Origin: Saccharibacillus soli
GTDB taxonomy: Bacteria; Bacillota; Bacilli; Paenibacillales; Paenibacillaceae
DNA: 64,000 bases
Assembly: GCA_002189105.1 (NCBI GenBank)
Contig: NIOB01000003.1
Span: 434,001 to 498,000, forward strand
Direction: 5' to 3'
Made by a program: the position numbers and the translations under genes. The stretch's first letter is position 1. Each line of letters starts with the position of its first letter. This document shows positions 43,813 through 52,706 of the stretch, in pieces. The notes under the pieces are model-generated. The model was not told where the DNA came from. It saw only the letters and a program-made list of their open reading frames with translations, and did no database searches.

Positions 43813-46455
43813 TTAAACGGTAGCTGCCCCGATCTCGCGTTCTTCTTCAATGCCTTTTTCGATCCGCTTCTTGCTGAACAGGAAGACCAGCAGAGCCAAA
43901 GCGATAAAGACGATGCCGAAGACTCCCACATGGGCGAGCTGCGCCCAGAAGTATCCCCAGTCGTTGCCGAGCGAGACGGCTTCACGCAGCGCGCGAATTC
44001 CGTAAGTGGCTGGCAGATAAGGGTTGATCGCCTGGAAGAAGTCCGGCGTCAGGACTTTCGGGAATGTACCGGCGCTGCCGCCGATTTGCGCCAGCAGGAT
44101 CAGGAAGGCGATGAATTGGCCAACCTTGCCCAGTGCGGCAAACAGGAAGAACAGCAGCGACAGGAACGTCAGGCTCATCACGAAGGTAATGGCGTAGAAG
44201 TGCCAGAAACTCTGCACCTGCAAACCGACGATTCCCACCAGCACGGCATCCAGAATGGCTGATTGCAGCACCGCCATGAACAGAATGACGCTGAATTTGC
44301 TCATGAACCAGGCCCAGCCGGAACGCGGCCGCATCTGTGGTGTCTTGAGCGGGTAGACCGACGAGAACATCAGCGCACCTGCGAACAGGGCGATCGACAT
44401 CATGTAAGGCGCCAGGCCTTCCCCGTATTCATTCACGTCATGAACATCCGAGTGCGTCAGCTCAGTCGGCTGTGCGAACATCTCATACGTCTTGTCGTCC
44501 GAATGAACATCGCCTGCTTCTTTCACGCCATCACTCAGCGACGTGAACAGCTTGTTGGTTCCATCCTTGAGATCGCCAATGCCGTTGTCGAGTTTCACCG
44601 AACCGTCCGCCAGCTTATTGGCGCCCTCTCTCAGCTCGCCGGTTGCACCGCCGAGTTTGGTCAGGCCGCTGACCAGTTGGCCTCCCCCGTCCTTGAGCTG
44701 GCCGAGGCCGCTGACGAGGCTTTGCGAGCCGCCCTGAAGCTTCTCGGCTCCGCTCACCAGACTGGTCGAGCCGCCCTTCAGTTGGTCGGCTCCGCTGACC
44801 AGGCTCTGCGAGCCGCCCTGGAGCTTCTCGGCTCCGCTCACCAGGCTGGCCGAGCCGTCCTTCAGTTGGCCGGCTCCGCCGACCAGACTTGCGGCTCCGT
44901 CCGCCAGCTTCTGCGAACCCTTCTGGGCGTCGCCCAGCTTCGTCGCCAGCGTGCCCAGTCCGCCTGTCAACTGCTTCTGTCCGTCCAGCAGAGCGGACGA
45001 ACCTTGAACCAACTGCTCTTGTCCGGCCGCTAATTGGCCGACTGCCGACTGAATCTTCTTCGCTCCGTCGTTCAATTGTCCAACGCTTGAAGCCAATTGA
45101 TCCAATTGGCCGAGCGACTGCTGCATCTGCGCAGCCGAATCGCCGCCTACCGAGTTGGCATCCGAGGAACCCGATGCACCAGCGGCCATCATCGACAGCA
45201 GCTTCTGCTTGTCTTCAGCCGGAATCGTCGGGCTGGCCTGAATGTAGGCCGCCATCGATTCCTGCTGCTGCTTGATCGCGGCTGCTTTTTGCTGAAGCTG
45301 CTGCTGGGCCGCACTCAATTGACCTGCTGCAGCCGAAGCCTGCCCACTCAGCCCTTGAACCGCTTGGTTCAGCTGATCCATGCCTGCGGTGAACGGCGTG
45401 AGCTGCTCTTGCAGCTGCTGAAGACCGGCGCTGGATTGTCCCAGCCCCTGATTCAGCTGCTGCGCACCGCTCTCCAGCTTCTGCGAACCGCCGGACAGCG
45501 TATTTGCGCCGTCCTTGAGCTGCGACAAGCCCTGGTTGAGCTGCTTGGCGCCGCTCTGAAGGCTGCCTGCTCCCGTGGACAGAGTGCCAAGACCCGCATC
45601 CAGCTTCTTCGCACCACCCGACAGCGTGCCCAGACCGTCATTCAACTGGGAGGCGCCGCCCGACAGTGCGCCGATGCCGTCATCCAGCTTCTTCGCGCCG
45701 CCCGTCAGCGTACCGAGACCGTTGTTCAACTGGGAGGCACCGGAGGCGGCGCTCACGATACCGGTGCTCAGTTTGCCTGCACCATCCTTGAGGTCGCCTA
45801 CTCCTTCTTGGAAGCTGACGCTGTTCTCCGCCAATTTCTTGAGGTTATCGGTCAGCGTCTTGGAGCCATCGGCCAGATCGGACGCGCCGTCATCCAGCTT
45901 CTTCGCCCCATCGTCGGCATCCTTGAGACCATCAATGAGCTTGGTGAGGCTCTTGAATACCGTCGAAGCGTATTCCTTCGTCACCTGCTCGGCGATCTCC
46001 TGATCCACTTCCTTGATCGCCGACTTGGCGATCTGCGCGGACGAATAGCCCATGCCTGCGTTGGTGTAATACTCCAAATTCATCTTCTTGGGATTGGCAT
46101 TTAGCAGGGTCGAGGCATTCTGGGAGAAGTTCTCCGGCAGTTTGATGACCATAATATAGTCACCCTTGTTCAGCCCCTCCGTCGCTTTCTGCTGATCCAC
46201 CGAGACCCAATCGAACGAGTCATTATCCTTCAATCCGTCGATAAAGTCCTTGCCTACGTCGAGCTGTTTCCCTTCATAAGTCGAACCTTTGTCTTCATTG
46301 ACGATAGCGACCGCCAGACGGTCGGTATGACCGTAAGGGTCCCAATACGCCGAGAGGAAGAACAGGCCGTACAGACCGGGAACCAACAGCATCGCAATCA
46401 CCGTCAGCATCGTCATCCGATGCTTTAAAATATTTTTCCATTCCGACTTTACCAT
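43813..46455 (-). CDS. YhgE/Pip family membrane protein with long heptad-repeat stalk
   Basis: 880 residues. An N-terminal membrane helix (about 14-34) and YhgE/Pip N-domain (VNEDKGSTYEGKQLDVGKDF, then YYTNAGMGYSSAQIAKSAI), then about 430 residues dominated by seven-residue units LxxGAxx (LSGGAKKLDDGIGALSGGAS), and a C-terminal ABC-2-like domain with five to six helices. The family includes EsaA of type VII secretion and the phage receptor YueB. The stalk should project from the cell as a long fibre or coiled coil. Function unproven: transport, surface attachment or phage receptor. The ribosome site is about 13 bases from the ATG, rather far. Confidence 0.88.
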   Translation of the reverse strand: MVKSEWKNILKHRMTMLTVIAMLLVPGLYGLFFLSAYWDPYGHTDRLAVAIVNEDKGSTYEGKQLDVGKDFIDGLKDNDSFDWVSVDQQKATEGLNKGDYIMVIKLPENFSQNASTLLNANPKKMNLEYYTNAGMGYSSAQIAKSAIKEVDQEIAEQVTKEYASTVFKSLTKLIDGLKDADDGAKKLDDGASDLADGSKTLTDNLKKLAENSVSFQEGVGDLKDGAGKLSTGIVSAASGASQLNNGLGTLTGGAKKLDDGIGALSGGASQLNDGLGTLSGGAKKLDAGLGTLSTGAGSLQSGAKQLNQGLSQLKDGANTLSGGSQKLESGAQQLNQGLGQSSAGLQQLQEQLTPFTAGMDQLNQAVQGLSGQASAAAGQLSAAQQQLQQKAAAIKQQQESMAAYIQASPTIPAEDKQKLLSMMAAGASGSSDANSVGGDSAAQMQQSLGQLDQLASSVGQLNDGAKKIQSAVGQLAAGQEQLVQGSSALLDGQKQLTGGLGTLATKLGDAQKGSQKLADGAASLVGGAGQLKDGSASLVSGAEKLQGGSQSLVSGADQLKGGSTSLVSGAEKLQGGSQSLVSGLGQLKDGGGQLVSGLTKLGGATGELREGANKLADGSVKLDNGIGDLKDGTNKLFTSLSDGVKEAGDVHSDDKTYEMFAQPTELTHSDVHDVNEYGEGLAPYMMSIALFAGALMFSSVYPLKTPQMRPRSGWAWFMSKFSVILFMAVLQSAILDAVLVGIVGLQVQSFWHFYAITFVMSLTFLSLLFFLFAALGKVGQFIAFLILLAQIGGSAGTFPKVLTPDFFQAINPYLPATYGIRALREAVSLGNDWGYFWAQLAHVGVFGIVFIALALLVFLFSKKRIEKGIEEEREIGAATV

Positions 46456-46812
46456 TGTTGGTTTTTAGCTCCTTTCCGCAGGTTTGTACAGGGTGCATGA
46501 TTCCTATTTCAATGAAAATGACCAAAAAAACATTCCGGTCAATCGGTACTGTGAGAAGTATATCACATCCAACCATGAATACAACTGATTTTTCATCTTT
46601 TTTCAAAAGTTTTTCACGAACGCCTCCTTCTCTTTTTTATCGTTTATCCCCATCCCTCGATGTATAGCTTGTACGCTTTTTACATCTATAAGTATTTTTT
46701 CATTTTTATGAACAGTTTCTACGCGCACTTCATATTCCCATCTACTTTTCCTCTTGTTGGGATGCTATAATTGCCCTGTATGCAGTATGACCAAATAATG
46801 AGGTGAGTTGCG
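46456..46812. other. Intergenic region between YhgE/Pip and a histidine kinase, with promoter
   Basis: About 350 bases without a gene. An extended -10 promoter TGCTATAAT ends at 46771, about 40 bases before the kinase start. The rest is AT-rich upstream sequence of the divergent gene. Confidence 0.55.
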
Positions 46813-48405
46813 TTGAATCCCGAGACCGATCTGGACTTAAAATATCAGGTGTTAACCGAGCTGCTTCCAGGGATCTTGTCCAGCGAGACGCCGACACAGC
46901 TGCTGACGCACGTATTTGATTGCGTGAGCAAGTATTTTAATCTGGATCTCCTGTTGAATTATTGGGTCGAAGAACGGTTTCCTTACCGTCTTCAATTAAT
47001 CCACCACCGCGGAGTAACCGATTCCGAAGCGGAAGCGCTGCTCTCGCTCGATCAAGGGCAGACGATCTGCGGCACCGTCGTCAAGTCGAAAAGCCCTTAT
47101 ATTTGCGAACATGTTCAGGAAACGAATGATTTTCACGGACGCATCCTGCGCCAGATGGGTCTGCGTCGTTATGCCTGCTTCCCAATCGTACTGCTGGACG
47201 AGAGTCGTCCCTTTGCGCTGGGATTTGGCTCCCGCACCCACGATACCTTTGAGAAGGTTGAACTGGAGACGCTGAGTTTCATCGCCTCCCAGCTCGTCCA
47301 TGCCTTTGAACGAATTGGCCGAATCCAGAACCTGGAACGTCAGAACGCGGTGCTCGCCGAGACCAACCGTTTTTTGTCATCTTCAGAGAATCGTTTCGCC
47401 ACCATCTTCGCGGCCAGTCCACACGCCATGCTAATCACCACACTGGAAGGCCACGAGATTATTGAAGCCAACGACGCCTTCCTGCTGCTGCTCGGCATCA
47501 CACGCCGGGATATGGAGACGCGCTATGGTCAACTGATTCGCGGCAATGAACTGATGCGGCAGATTCCGGAGCCTGACGAAGCTTCGTCGGTGCCTGAAGG
47601 GATCAGCCGCGAAGTGACTTTCACCAACCATGCCGGCGACGAGAAGATCTGCATCCTGCGCACCGTGCGCCTTGATTTTAATGGAGAGCCTCTGCTGCTG
47701 ACGATGATTAGTGATCTCACCGAACACAAGCAGTATGAACATGAACTTCAGCGATTGTCACAGCTGCATCTGGTCGGTGAGGTAGCCGCAGGCATCGGAC
47801 ATGAAGTACGCAATCCCATGACAACTGTTCGCGGCTTCCTCCAGCTTATGCTGATGCAGGGCAAAAATACGCTGGAACCCGCCTACCTGCAAGTGATGAT
47901 CGAGGAGCTGGACCGCGCCAATCAGATCATCACCGAATTCCTGTCCCTCGCCAAAGATCATATGGTGCAGCTCAAGCAGGAGAATCTGAACGACCTGATC
48001 CGCAAGATTCTACCACTGATCGAAGCCGATGCTTCCGTTACCGGCAAGATGATTACCACGCATCTCACCCCGGTAAGCCTCATTGAGATGGACAGCAAGC
48101 AGATCACCCAGTTGATTCTCAACTTCGTACGCAACGCTCTGGAAGCCACAGATGAGAACGGCTGGATTCAACTCAAGACGTATATGCAGGACGAGTGCGC
48201 TGTGCTGGTCATTGAAGATAATGGCCCCGGTATCCCACCTGACGTGGTGGAACAGATCTGGAAGCCTTTTTATACCACCAAAGAAAACGGCTCTGGACTT
48301 GGTCTTGCGGTCTGCTTCAGCATTGCCAACAAGCATGGCGCCACCATCGACCTGTCCACCGGCAAGGAAGGTACAGCTTTTTATATTCGTTTTAAGACAA
48401 CCTGA
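46813..48405 (+). CDS. GAF-PAS sensor histidine kinase
   Basis: 530 residues and no membrane helix, so cytoplasmic. A GAF-like domain covers about 10-170 (QGQTICGTVVKSKSPYICEH), a PAS domain about 195-305 (FAASPHAMLITTLEGHEIIE), then HisKA with the phosphoacceptor His in GEVAAGIGHEVRNPMTTVRG and an ATPase domain with NFVRNALEAT, EDNGPGI and GSGLGLAV. This resembles sporulation kinases such as KinA or KinE. TTG start with GAGGTG seven bases upstream. No regulator gene is adjacent, consistent with an orphan phosphorelay kinase; that role is inferred. Confidence 0.88.
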   Translation: MNPETDLDLKYQVLTELLPGILSSETPTQLLTHVFDCVSKYFNLDLLLNYWVEERFPYRLQLIHHRGVTDSEAEALLSLDQGQTICGTVVKSKSPYICEHVQETNDFHGRILRQMGLRRYACFPIVLLDESRPFALGFGSRTHDTFEKVELETLSFIASQLVHAFERIGRIQNLERQNAVLAETNRFLSSSENRFATIFAASPHAMLITTLEGHEIIEANDAFLLLLGITRRDMETRYGQLIRGNELMRQIPEPDEASSVPEGISREVTFTNHAGDEKICILRTVRLDFNGEPLLLTMISDLTEHKQYEHELQRLSQLHLVGEVAAGIGHEVRNPMTTVRGFLQLMLMQGKNTLEPAYLQVMIEELDRANQIITEFLSLAKDHMVQLKQENLNDLIRKILPLIEADASVTGKMITTHLTPVSLIEMDSKQITQLILNFVRNALEATDENGWIQLKTYMQDECAVLVIEDNGPGIPPDVVEQIWKPFYTTKENGSGLGLAVCFSIANKHGATIDLSTGKEGTAFYIRFKTT

Positions 48406-48420
48406 TATTCATGAATGTAC

Positions 48421-48467
48421 AAAGCTTCCGACTGGACGCGAAAAAGCGCCCGGACGGAAGCTTTTTC
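48421..48467 (+). terminator. Terminator after the GAF-PAS kinase gene
   Basis: AAGCTTCCG and CGGAAGCTT pair across a loop of about 23 bases that itself contains short complementary segments; TTTTT follows. Confidence 0.7.
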
Positions 48468-48516
48468 CGTCTGGACACCTTCATAATCGTAAACCGGAAG
48501 ATATTAAACCCCATCG

Positions 48517-48528
48517 ACCGATGCTATA
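48517..48528 (+). promoter_or_regulatory. Extended -10 promoter of the LacI-type regulator
   Basis: GATGCTATAATG contains TGCTATAAT, a strong extended -10. The -35 region is poor. It lies about 30 bases before the regulator start. Confidence 0.5.
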
Positions 48529-48554
48529 ATGAAAAGAAAAACGGAGGGTGCCGC

Positions 48555-49538
48555 ATGAAAGCCAAACTGGAAGATGTTGCCCGGCTCGCCGGCGTCTCCC
48601 CGACCACGGTATCGCGCATGATGAACAATCGGGGCTACGTCAGCGAAGCGACCAAAATCAAAGTGCGCAGCGCGATGGAGGAACTGAATTATTTCCCGAA
48701 TGATATTGCGCGTTCGCTGTTCAACAAACGTACCCATTTAATCGGGCTGATTCTTCCGACGACGGCCAACCCGTTTTTCGGAGAACTGACTTTTCATATC
48801 GAAAACCTTTGCGCCGCGCACGGTCTCAAGGTTCTGCTGTGCAACAGCCTGAACCGGATCGACAAGGAAGAACAGTATGCCGAAATGCTGATGCGCAATC
48901 AGGTGGACGGCATTATCGTCGGGACCCATAACCGAGGCATGCTCAATTATCAAAAATCCAATCTGGCTGTCGTGGCGATCGACCGCTATTTGTCCGACAC
49001 GATTCCTGTCGTCGGCTCCGACAATTACGAAGGTGGAAGGCTGGCCACGCAGCGGTTGATCGACCGGGGATGCCGCCGCATCCTGCATTTCAACGGCCCT
49101 GCCGAGCTGGAGACGCCGGCACAGCTTCGCCGCAAGGCGTTTGAAGAGACGATGGAGCGCCATGCTCTGCCGCATCATACGTATGAGATTGAGCTGCCTT
49201 TGGACCGCGACGATCAGCTTGCAGTGATCCGACGGGCTTTTGATGAACACCCGGACGCGGACGGAGTATTTGCGAGCAACGACATGATCGCCGCTTCGGT
49301 CATTTTTGAAGCGGGCAGCCGAGGCTTGTCTGTCCCGGGCGATCTTAAAGTGATCGGCTACGATGGCACGGGAGTCATGACTTCGGCCATGCCCCAGCTG
49401 ACGACGATCCGCCAGCCGATCGAAGGAATCGCCCAAGCTGCGATCGAGGTGCTGCTGCGGGAAATCGACGGGGAATTTGATAACGTCGAACGCCGGGTCA
49501 TACTGCCGGTCGAGCTGTACGAAGGATCAACCGCCTAG
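48555..49538 (+). CDS. LacI family regulator, likely sucrose repressor
   Basis: 327 residues. The HTH and hinge are clear (LEDVARLAGVSPTTVSRMMN, then YFPNDIARSLFNKRTHLIGL). The periplasmic-binding-like core ends with GVFASNDMIAASVIFEAGS and LKVIGYDGTG. ATG at 48555 with GGAGGG upstream. It precedes the MFS permease and GH32 genes and is separated from them by a terminator and a promoter with two operators, so it should repress them until sucrose or a related sugar is present. Effector is inferred. Confidence 0.9.
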   Translation: MKAKLEDVARLAGVSPTTVSRMMNNRGYVSEATKIKVRSAMEELNYFPNDIARSLFNKRTHLIGLILPTTANPFFGELTFHIENLCAAHGLKVLLCNSLNRIDKEEQYAEMLMRNQVDGIIVGTHNRGMLNYQKSNLAVVAIDRYLSDTIPVVGSDNYEGGRLATQRLIDRGCRRILHFNGPAELETPAQLRRKAFEETMERHALPHHTYEIELPLDRDDQLAVIRRAFDEHPDADGVFASNDMIAASVIFEAGSRGLSVPGDLKVIGYDGTGVMTSAMPQLTTIRQPIEGIAQAAIEVLLREIDGEFDNVERRVILPVELYEGSTA

Positions 49539-49587
49539 GCCGACCGACGATTTCCGAACGGTTTTTATAGGTATGGCCGTACTACGA

Positions 49588-49613
49588 CGCCTTCAATCGA
49601 AGGCGTTTTTTAT
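49588..49613 (+). terminator. Terminator after the LacI-type regulator gene
   Basis: CGCCTTC and GAAGGCG pair around AATC and are followed by TTTTTTATTTT. Confidence 0.85.
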
Positions 49614-49690
49614 TTTCTTCAACTTGCGATTCGTTTTGTGATACGCTGCCGCCTGCAAGATCCCTTCGTCCGTTTCAGGATTGATATTTA

Positions 49691-49729
49691 TGTCAAGCGG
49701 TTGACATATGAAACCGGTTGACATACAAT
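49691..49729 (+). promoter_or_regulatory. Sucrose operon promoter with two nested LacI-family operators
   Basis: TTGACA (49701-49706) and TACAAT (49724-49729) are exactly 17 bases apart. Operator 1, TGTCAAGCGGTTGACA (49691-49706), covers the -35 box. Operator 2, TGAAACCGGTTGACA (49709-49723), fills the spacer. Both are near-palindromes with a central CGG/CCG as LacI-type sites have. Binding would block RNA polymerase directly. Confidence 0.75.
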
Positions 49730-49770
49730 GCATTCAAGAAAGCACTTACACGAACGAAGGAGCGAACGCC

Positions 49771-51012
49771 ATGTCTGGATCGAAAAGCCTGTATTGGAAG
49801 CTGAGTCTCTACTTTTTCTTCTTTTTCGTCTGTTGGTCTTCCAGTTACTCCCTGTTCTCCATATGGCTTGGACAGGAAATGAAGCTGAACGGATCGCAAA
49901 CCGGCTTAATCTTTTCTGTAAACGCTATCTTCGCTCTCTGCGCACAGCCGCTGTACGGCTTCGTCTCGGACAAAATCGGCTTGCGGCGTAACATCTTGCT
50001 GTTTATCAGCCTGCTGCTCGTATTCACGGGACCGTTTTTCGTTTTCGTTTACGGGCCGCTGCTTCAGGTCAACGTGTGGCTCGGCGCGATTGTCGGCGGA
50101 GCATTTTTGAGCGTCGGGTTTCTGGCCGGCGTCGGCGCGATCGAGACGTACGTGGAAAAAGTCAGCCGCAAATCCGGGTTTGAGTACGGACGTTCGCGGA
50201 TGTGGGGTTCGCTTGGTTGGGCGGCGGCGACCTTCTTCGCAGGACAGCTGTTCAACGTGAACCCGAATATCAACTTCTGGATTTCGTCCGTTTCAGCCGT
50301 CGTGCTCGTCGGCATTATCTTGTCGGTACGCATCCAGGTGACGGAAGGAGAGCTGGAAAAAGCGGCGTCCGTCTCGATAAAAGACATCGGCAACTTGTTC
50401 AAGCTTCGTCCGTTCTGGTACTTCATGCTGTACGTGATCGGCGTATCCTGCGTGTACGGCGTATACGATCAGCAGTTTCCCATCTACTATTCGTCGCTGT
50501 TCCCTTCGCATGAGCTGGGCAATCAGGTTTATGGCTATTTGAACTCGTTCCAGGTCTTCCTGGAAGCCGGCATGATGTTCATGGCCCCGTTCATTGTCAA
50601 CAAGCTGGGCGCCAAACGCTCGCTGATCTTCGCCGGCATGCTGATGGCGCTGCGCATCGTTGGCTCGGGACTCGTGTTTGAACCGATCGGCATTTCCGCA
50701 GTCAAATTGATCCACGCACTGGAGCTTCCAATCATGCTGATCGCCATTTTCAAATACCTGGCTGCACATTTCGATACCCGGCTGTCGTCGATCCTGTACC
50801 TCGTGGGCTTCCAGTTTGCCTCCCAGGTCGGCCAAGCCGTGCTGTCGCCGATCGCGGGTTCTTTGTACGATGGGATCGGCTTCCGCCACACGTATCTGGT
50901 GATGGGTGCGCTGGTGCTGGTGTTCACCCTGATTTCGATTTTCACCTTGTTCGACGACAAAAACCGCAAGCCTAAGATTGAAGGAAAACTGGAACCGCAG
51001 CAGTCTACCTAA
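49771..51012 (+). CDS. MFS oligosaccharide:H+ symporter, LacY/CscB (sucrose permease) type
   Basis: 413 residues and twelve helices. MSGSKSLYWKLSLYFFFFF at the start and WSSSYSLFSIWLGQEMKLNG, then CAQPLYGFVSDKIGLRRNIL and GSLGWAAATFFAGQLFNVNP match the LacY/RafB/CscB family. It takes up an unphosphorylated disaccharide with a proton. ATG at 49771 with AAGGAG upstream. It lies 29 bp before the GH32 gene in the same operon, so sucrose is the natural substrate. Confidence 0.9.
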   Translation: MSGSKSLYWKLSLYFFFFFVCWSSSYSLFSIWLGQEMKLNGSQTGLIFSVNAIFALCAQPLYGFVSDKIGLRRNILLFISLLLVFTGPFFVFVYGPLLQVNVWLGAIVGGAFLSVGFLAGVGAIETYVEKVSRKSGFEYGRSRMWGSLGWAAATFFAGQLFNVNPNINFWISSVSAVVLVGIILSVRIQVTEGELEKAASVSIKDIGNLFKLRPFWYFMLYVIGVSCVYGVYDQQFPIYYSSLFPSHELGNQVYGYLNSFQVFLEAGMMFMAPFIVNKLGAKRSLIFAGMLMALRIVGSGLVFEPIGISAVKLIHALELPIMLIAIFKYLAAHFDTRLSSILYLVGFQFASQVGQAVLSPIAGSLYDGIGFRHTYLVMGALVLVFTLISIFTLFDDKNRKPKIEGKLEPQQST

Positions 51013-51041
51013 AAAATCCGTTTTGCCAAGGAGGACCACCC

Positions 51042-52550
51042 ATGTCTACTCTTCATTCCATCCAGAACGCCGCCGAAGCGCTGAAACTCGCAAGCGAAAA
51101 AATCGATCCCCGTTATCGTCCCGGTTACCATATCGCCGCCCCGGCCAACTGGATTAACGATCCGAACGGCATGGTACAGTTTAACGGTGAGTACCACGTT
51201 TTTTACCAGCATCATCCTTACGACGAACATTGGGGACCGATGCACTGGGGACATGTCAAAAGCAAAGATCTGGTACATTGGGAGCACTGTCCGATCGCGC
51301 TGGCGCCCGGCGACGAGTGCGACCGCGACGGCTGTTTTTCCGGAAGCGCGGTTGACGATAACGGCGTGCTGACGTTGATCTATACCGGACACCATTACAC
51401 GCACGGCGAACACGAAAAAGATATGTTTACGCAGAACCAAAACATCGCGGTCAGTCGGGACGGTATTCATTTCGACAAGCTTGGCGCCAACCCCGTAATC
51501 GCGGAGCCGCCTGCCGACAGCGCCCACCATTTTCGTGATCCGAAAGTCTGGAAGCATGGCGACACTTGGTATATGGTGCTCGGCAACGCGACGCCGGACG
51601 GCCGCGGACGTGTCATTCGCTACAGTTCGCCGGATTTGCGTCAATGGACGTACGACGGCGTGCTCGCCGAAAGCGACGGCACGCTCGGCTTCATGTGGGA
51701 ATGCCCGGACTTTTTTGAGCTGGACGGCCGGCATGTGCTTCTGTTCTCTCCTCAGGGCATGGAACGTCAAGGCGATCGCTATATGAACCTATTCCAGACC
51801 GGTTATCTGATCGGCGATTACGATTACGATGCGAACGAGTTCCGTCACGGCGAATTCCGAGAAATGGATCACGGACACGATTTCTATGCCGTGCAGACGC
51901 TGCTCGACGATCAGGGGCGGCGGATCGCCATCGGTTGGATGGATATGTGGGAATCGGACATGCCGACCCAAGCGCACGGTTGGGCCGGAGCGCTGACGCT
52001 GCCTCGCGTGCTGAATCTGGACAAAGACGGACAGCTGCTGATGAATCCGGTCGAGGAAACGGAGCTGCTCCGCCTTGAGAAATTCCCGCTGGGCGAAGCT
52101 TTCGCTCTGACCGATCGCCGCCGGGTTCCCTTGAACGAATCGCTGCTGGAAATCCGCGCCGTTTTCGACCTGGCTGGCAGCAGCGCGGAAAAGGTCGGAT
52201 TGATCCTGCACGGAGGCTCTGCGGAGGAGACGGTGATTCTCTACGACATCGTGCAGGAAAAACTGACGCTGGACGCTTCCGGTTCCGGCAAGCCTCAGGA
52301 CGGCATCCGTACGGCTCCGCTGCCTCGGAACGAACGGCTTACGCTGCGCATCTTCGTGGATCGCTCTTCGGTCGAGGTATTCGCCAACGATGGACTTGCG
52401 ACGCTGACAAGCCGCATTTATCCTTCTGGTTCGCCTGCCGCTCTGGAATTGACTACCGTTGGCGGAGAAGTGGCTGTGAAGGAATGGAGCTATTGGAGTC
52501 TGAAAGACGTATGGAACGAGTCCGGCAGCCCAGAATCTGCCGAGCTTTGA
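51042..52550 (+). CDS. GH32 sucrose hydrolase (beta-fructofuranosidase)
   Basis: 502 residues and no signal peptide, so cytoplasmic. The catalytic nucleophile Asp is in NWINDPNGMVQFNGEYHVFY, the transition-state motif is FRDPKVWKH, and the acid/base Glu is in WECPDFFEL. Other GH32 signatures are GPMHWGHVKSKDLVHWEH and GCFSGSAV. The C-terminal beta-sandwich has RIFVDRSSVEVFAN. Because the permease imports free sucrose, the enzyme probably cuts sucrose, as CscA does, rather than sucrose-6-phosphate. AAGGAGG precedes the ATG. Confidence 0.93.
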   Translation: MSTLHSIQNAAEALKLASEKIDPRYRPGYHIAAPANWINDPNGMVQFNGEYHVFYQHHPYDEHWGPMHWGHVKSKDLVHWEHCPIALAPGDECDRDGCFSGSAVDDNGVLTLIYTGHHYTHGEHEKDMFTQNQNIAVSRDGIHFDKLGANPVIAEPPADSAHHFRDPKVWKHGDTWYMVLGNATPDGRGRVIRYSSPDLRQWTYDGVLAESDGTLGFMWECPDFFELDGRHVLLFSPQGMERQGDRYMNLFQTGYLIGDYDYDANEFRHGEFREMDHGHDFYAVQTLLDDQGRRIAIGWMDMWESDMPTQAHGWAGALTLPRVLNLDKDGQLLMNPVEETELLRLEKFPLGEAFALTDRRRVPLNESLLEIRAVFDLAGSSAEKVGLILHGGSAEETVILYDIVQEKLTLDASGSGKPQDGIRTAPLPRNERLTLRIFVDRSSVEVFANDGLATLTSRIYPSGSPAALELTTVGGEVAVKEWSYWSLKDVWNESGSPESAEL

Positions 52551-52617
52551 TCCAATCGAACATCAAAAGCCGAGGATCGGTCGATCTTCGGCTTTTGATG
52601 TTCGATTGGATTTAAAA
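52551..52617 (+). terminator. Terminator with an unusually long 23-bp perfect stem
   Basis: The arms at 52551-52573 and 52588-52610 (core AACATCAAAAGCCGA) are perfectly complementary around a 14-base loop. TTTAAAATTT follows. It starts directly after the GH32 stop codon. Confidence 0.78.
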
Positions 52618-52670
52618 TTTCGGATAGGGTTTTGATTCTCAAAAATAAGGGTATAGGGCATTAACGTTGT

Positions 52671-52680
52671 GAAACGTTTC
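52671..52680. promoter_or_regulatory. GAAACGTTTC palindrome, candidate LacI-family operator
   Basis: A perfect 10-bp palindrome with a central CG, 26 bases before the glycoamylase-like gene start. It resembles the operators of LacI/GalR proteins, including CcpA half sites. Confidence 0.45.
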
Positions 52681-52706
52681 GATCCCACTCTGAAAGGAGT
52701 CCATTC

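Noticed and set aside
44263-46104. Long plus-strand frames opposite the YhgE/Pip gene
   Set aside because: They mirror the LxxGAxx repeats on the coding strand and have no domain content.
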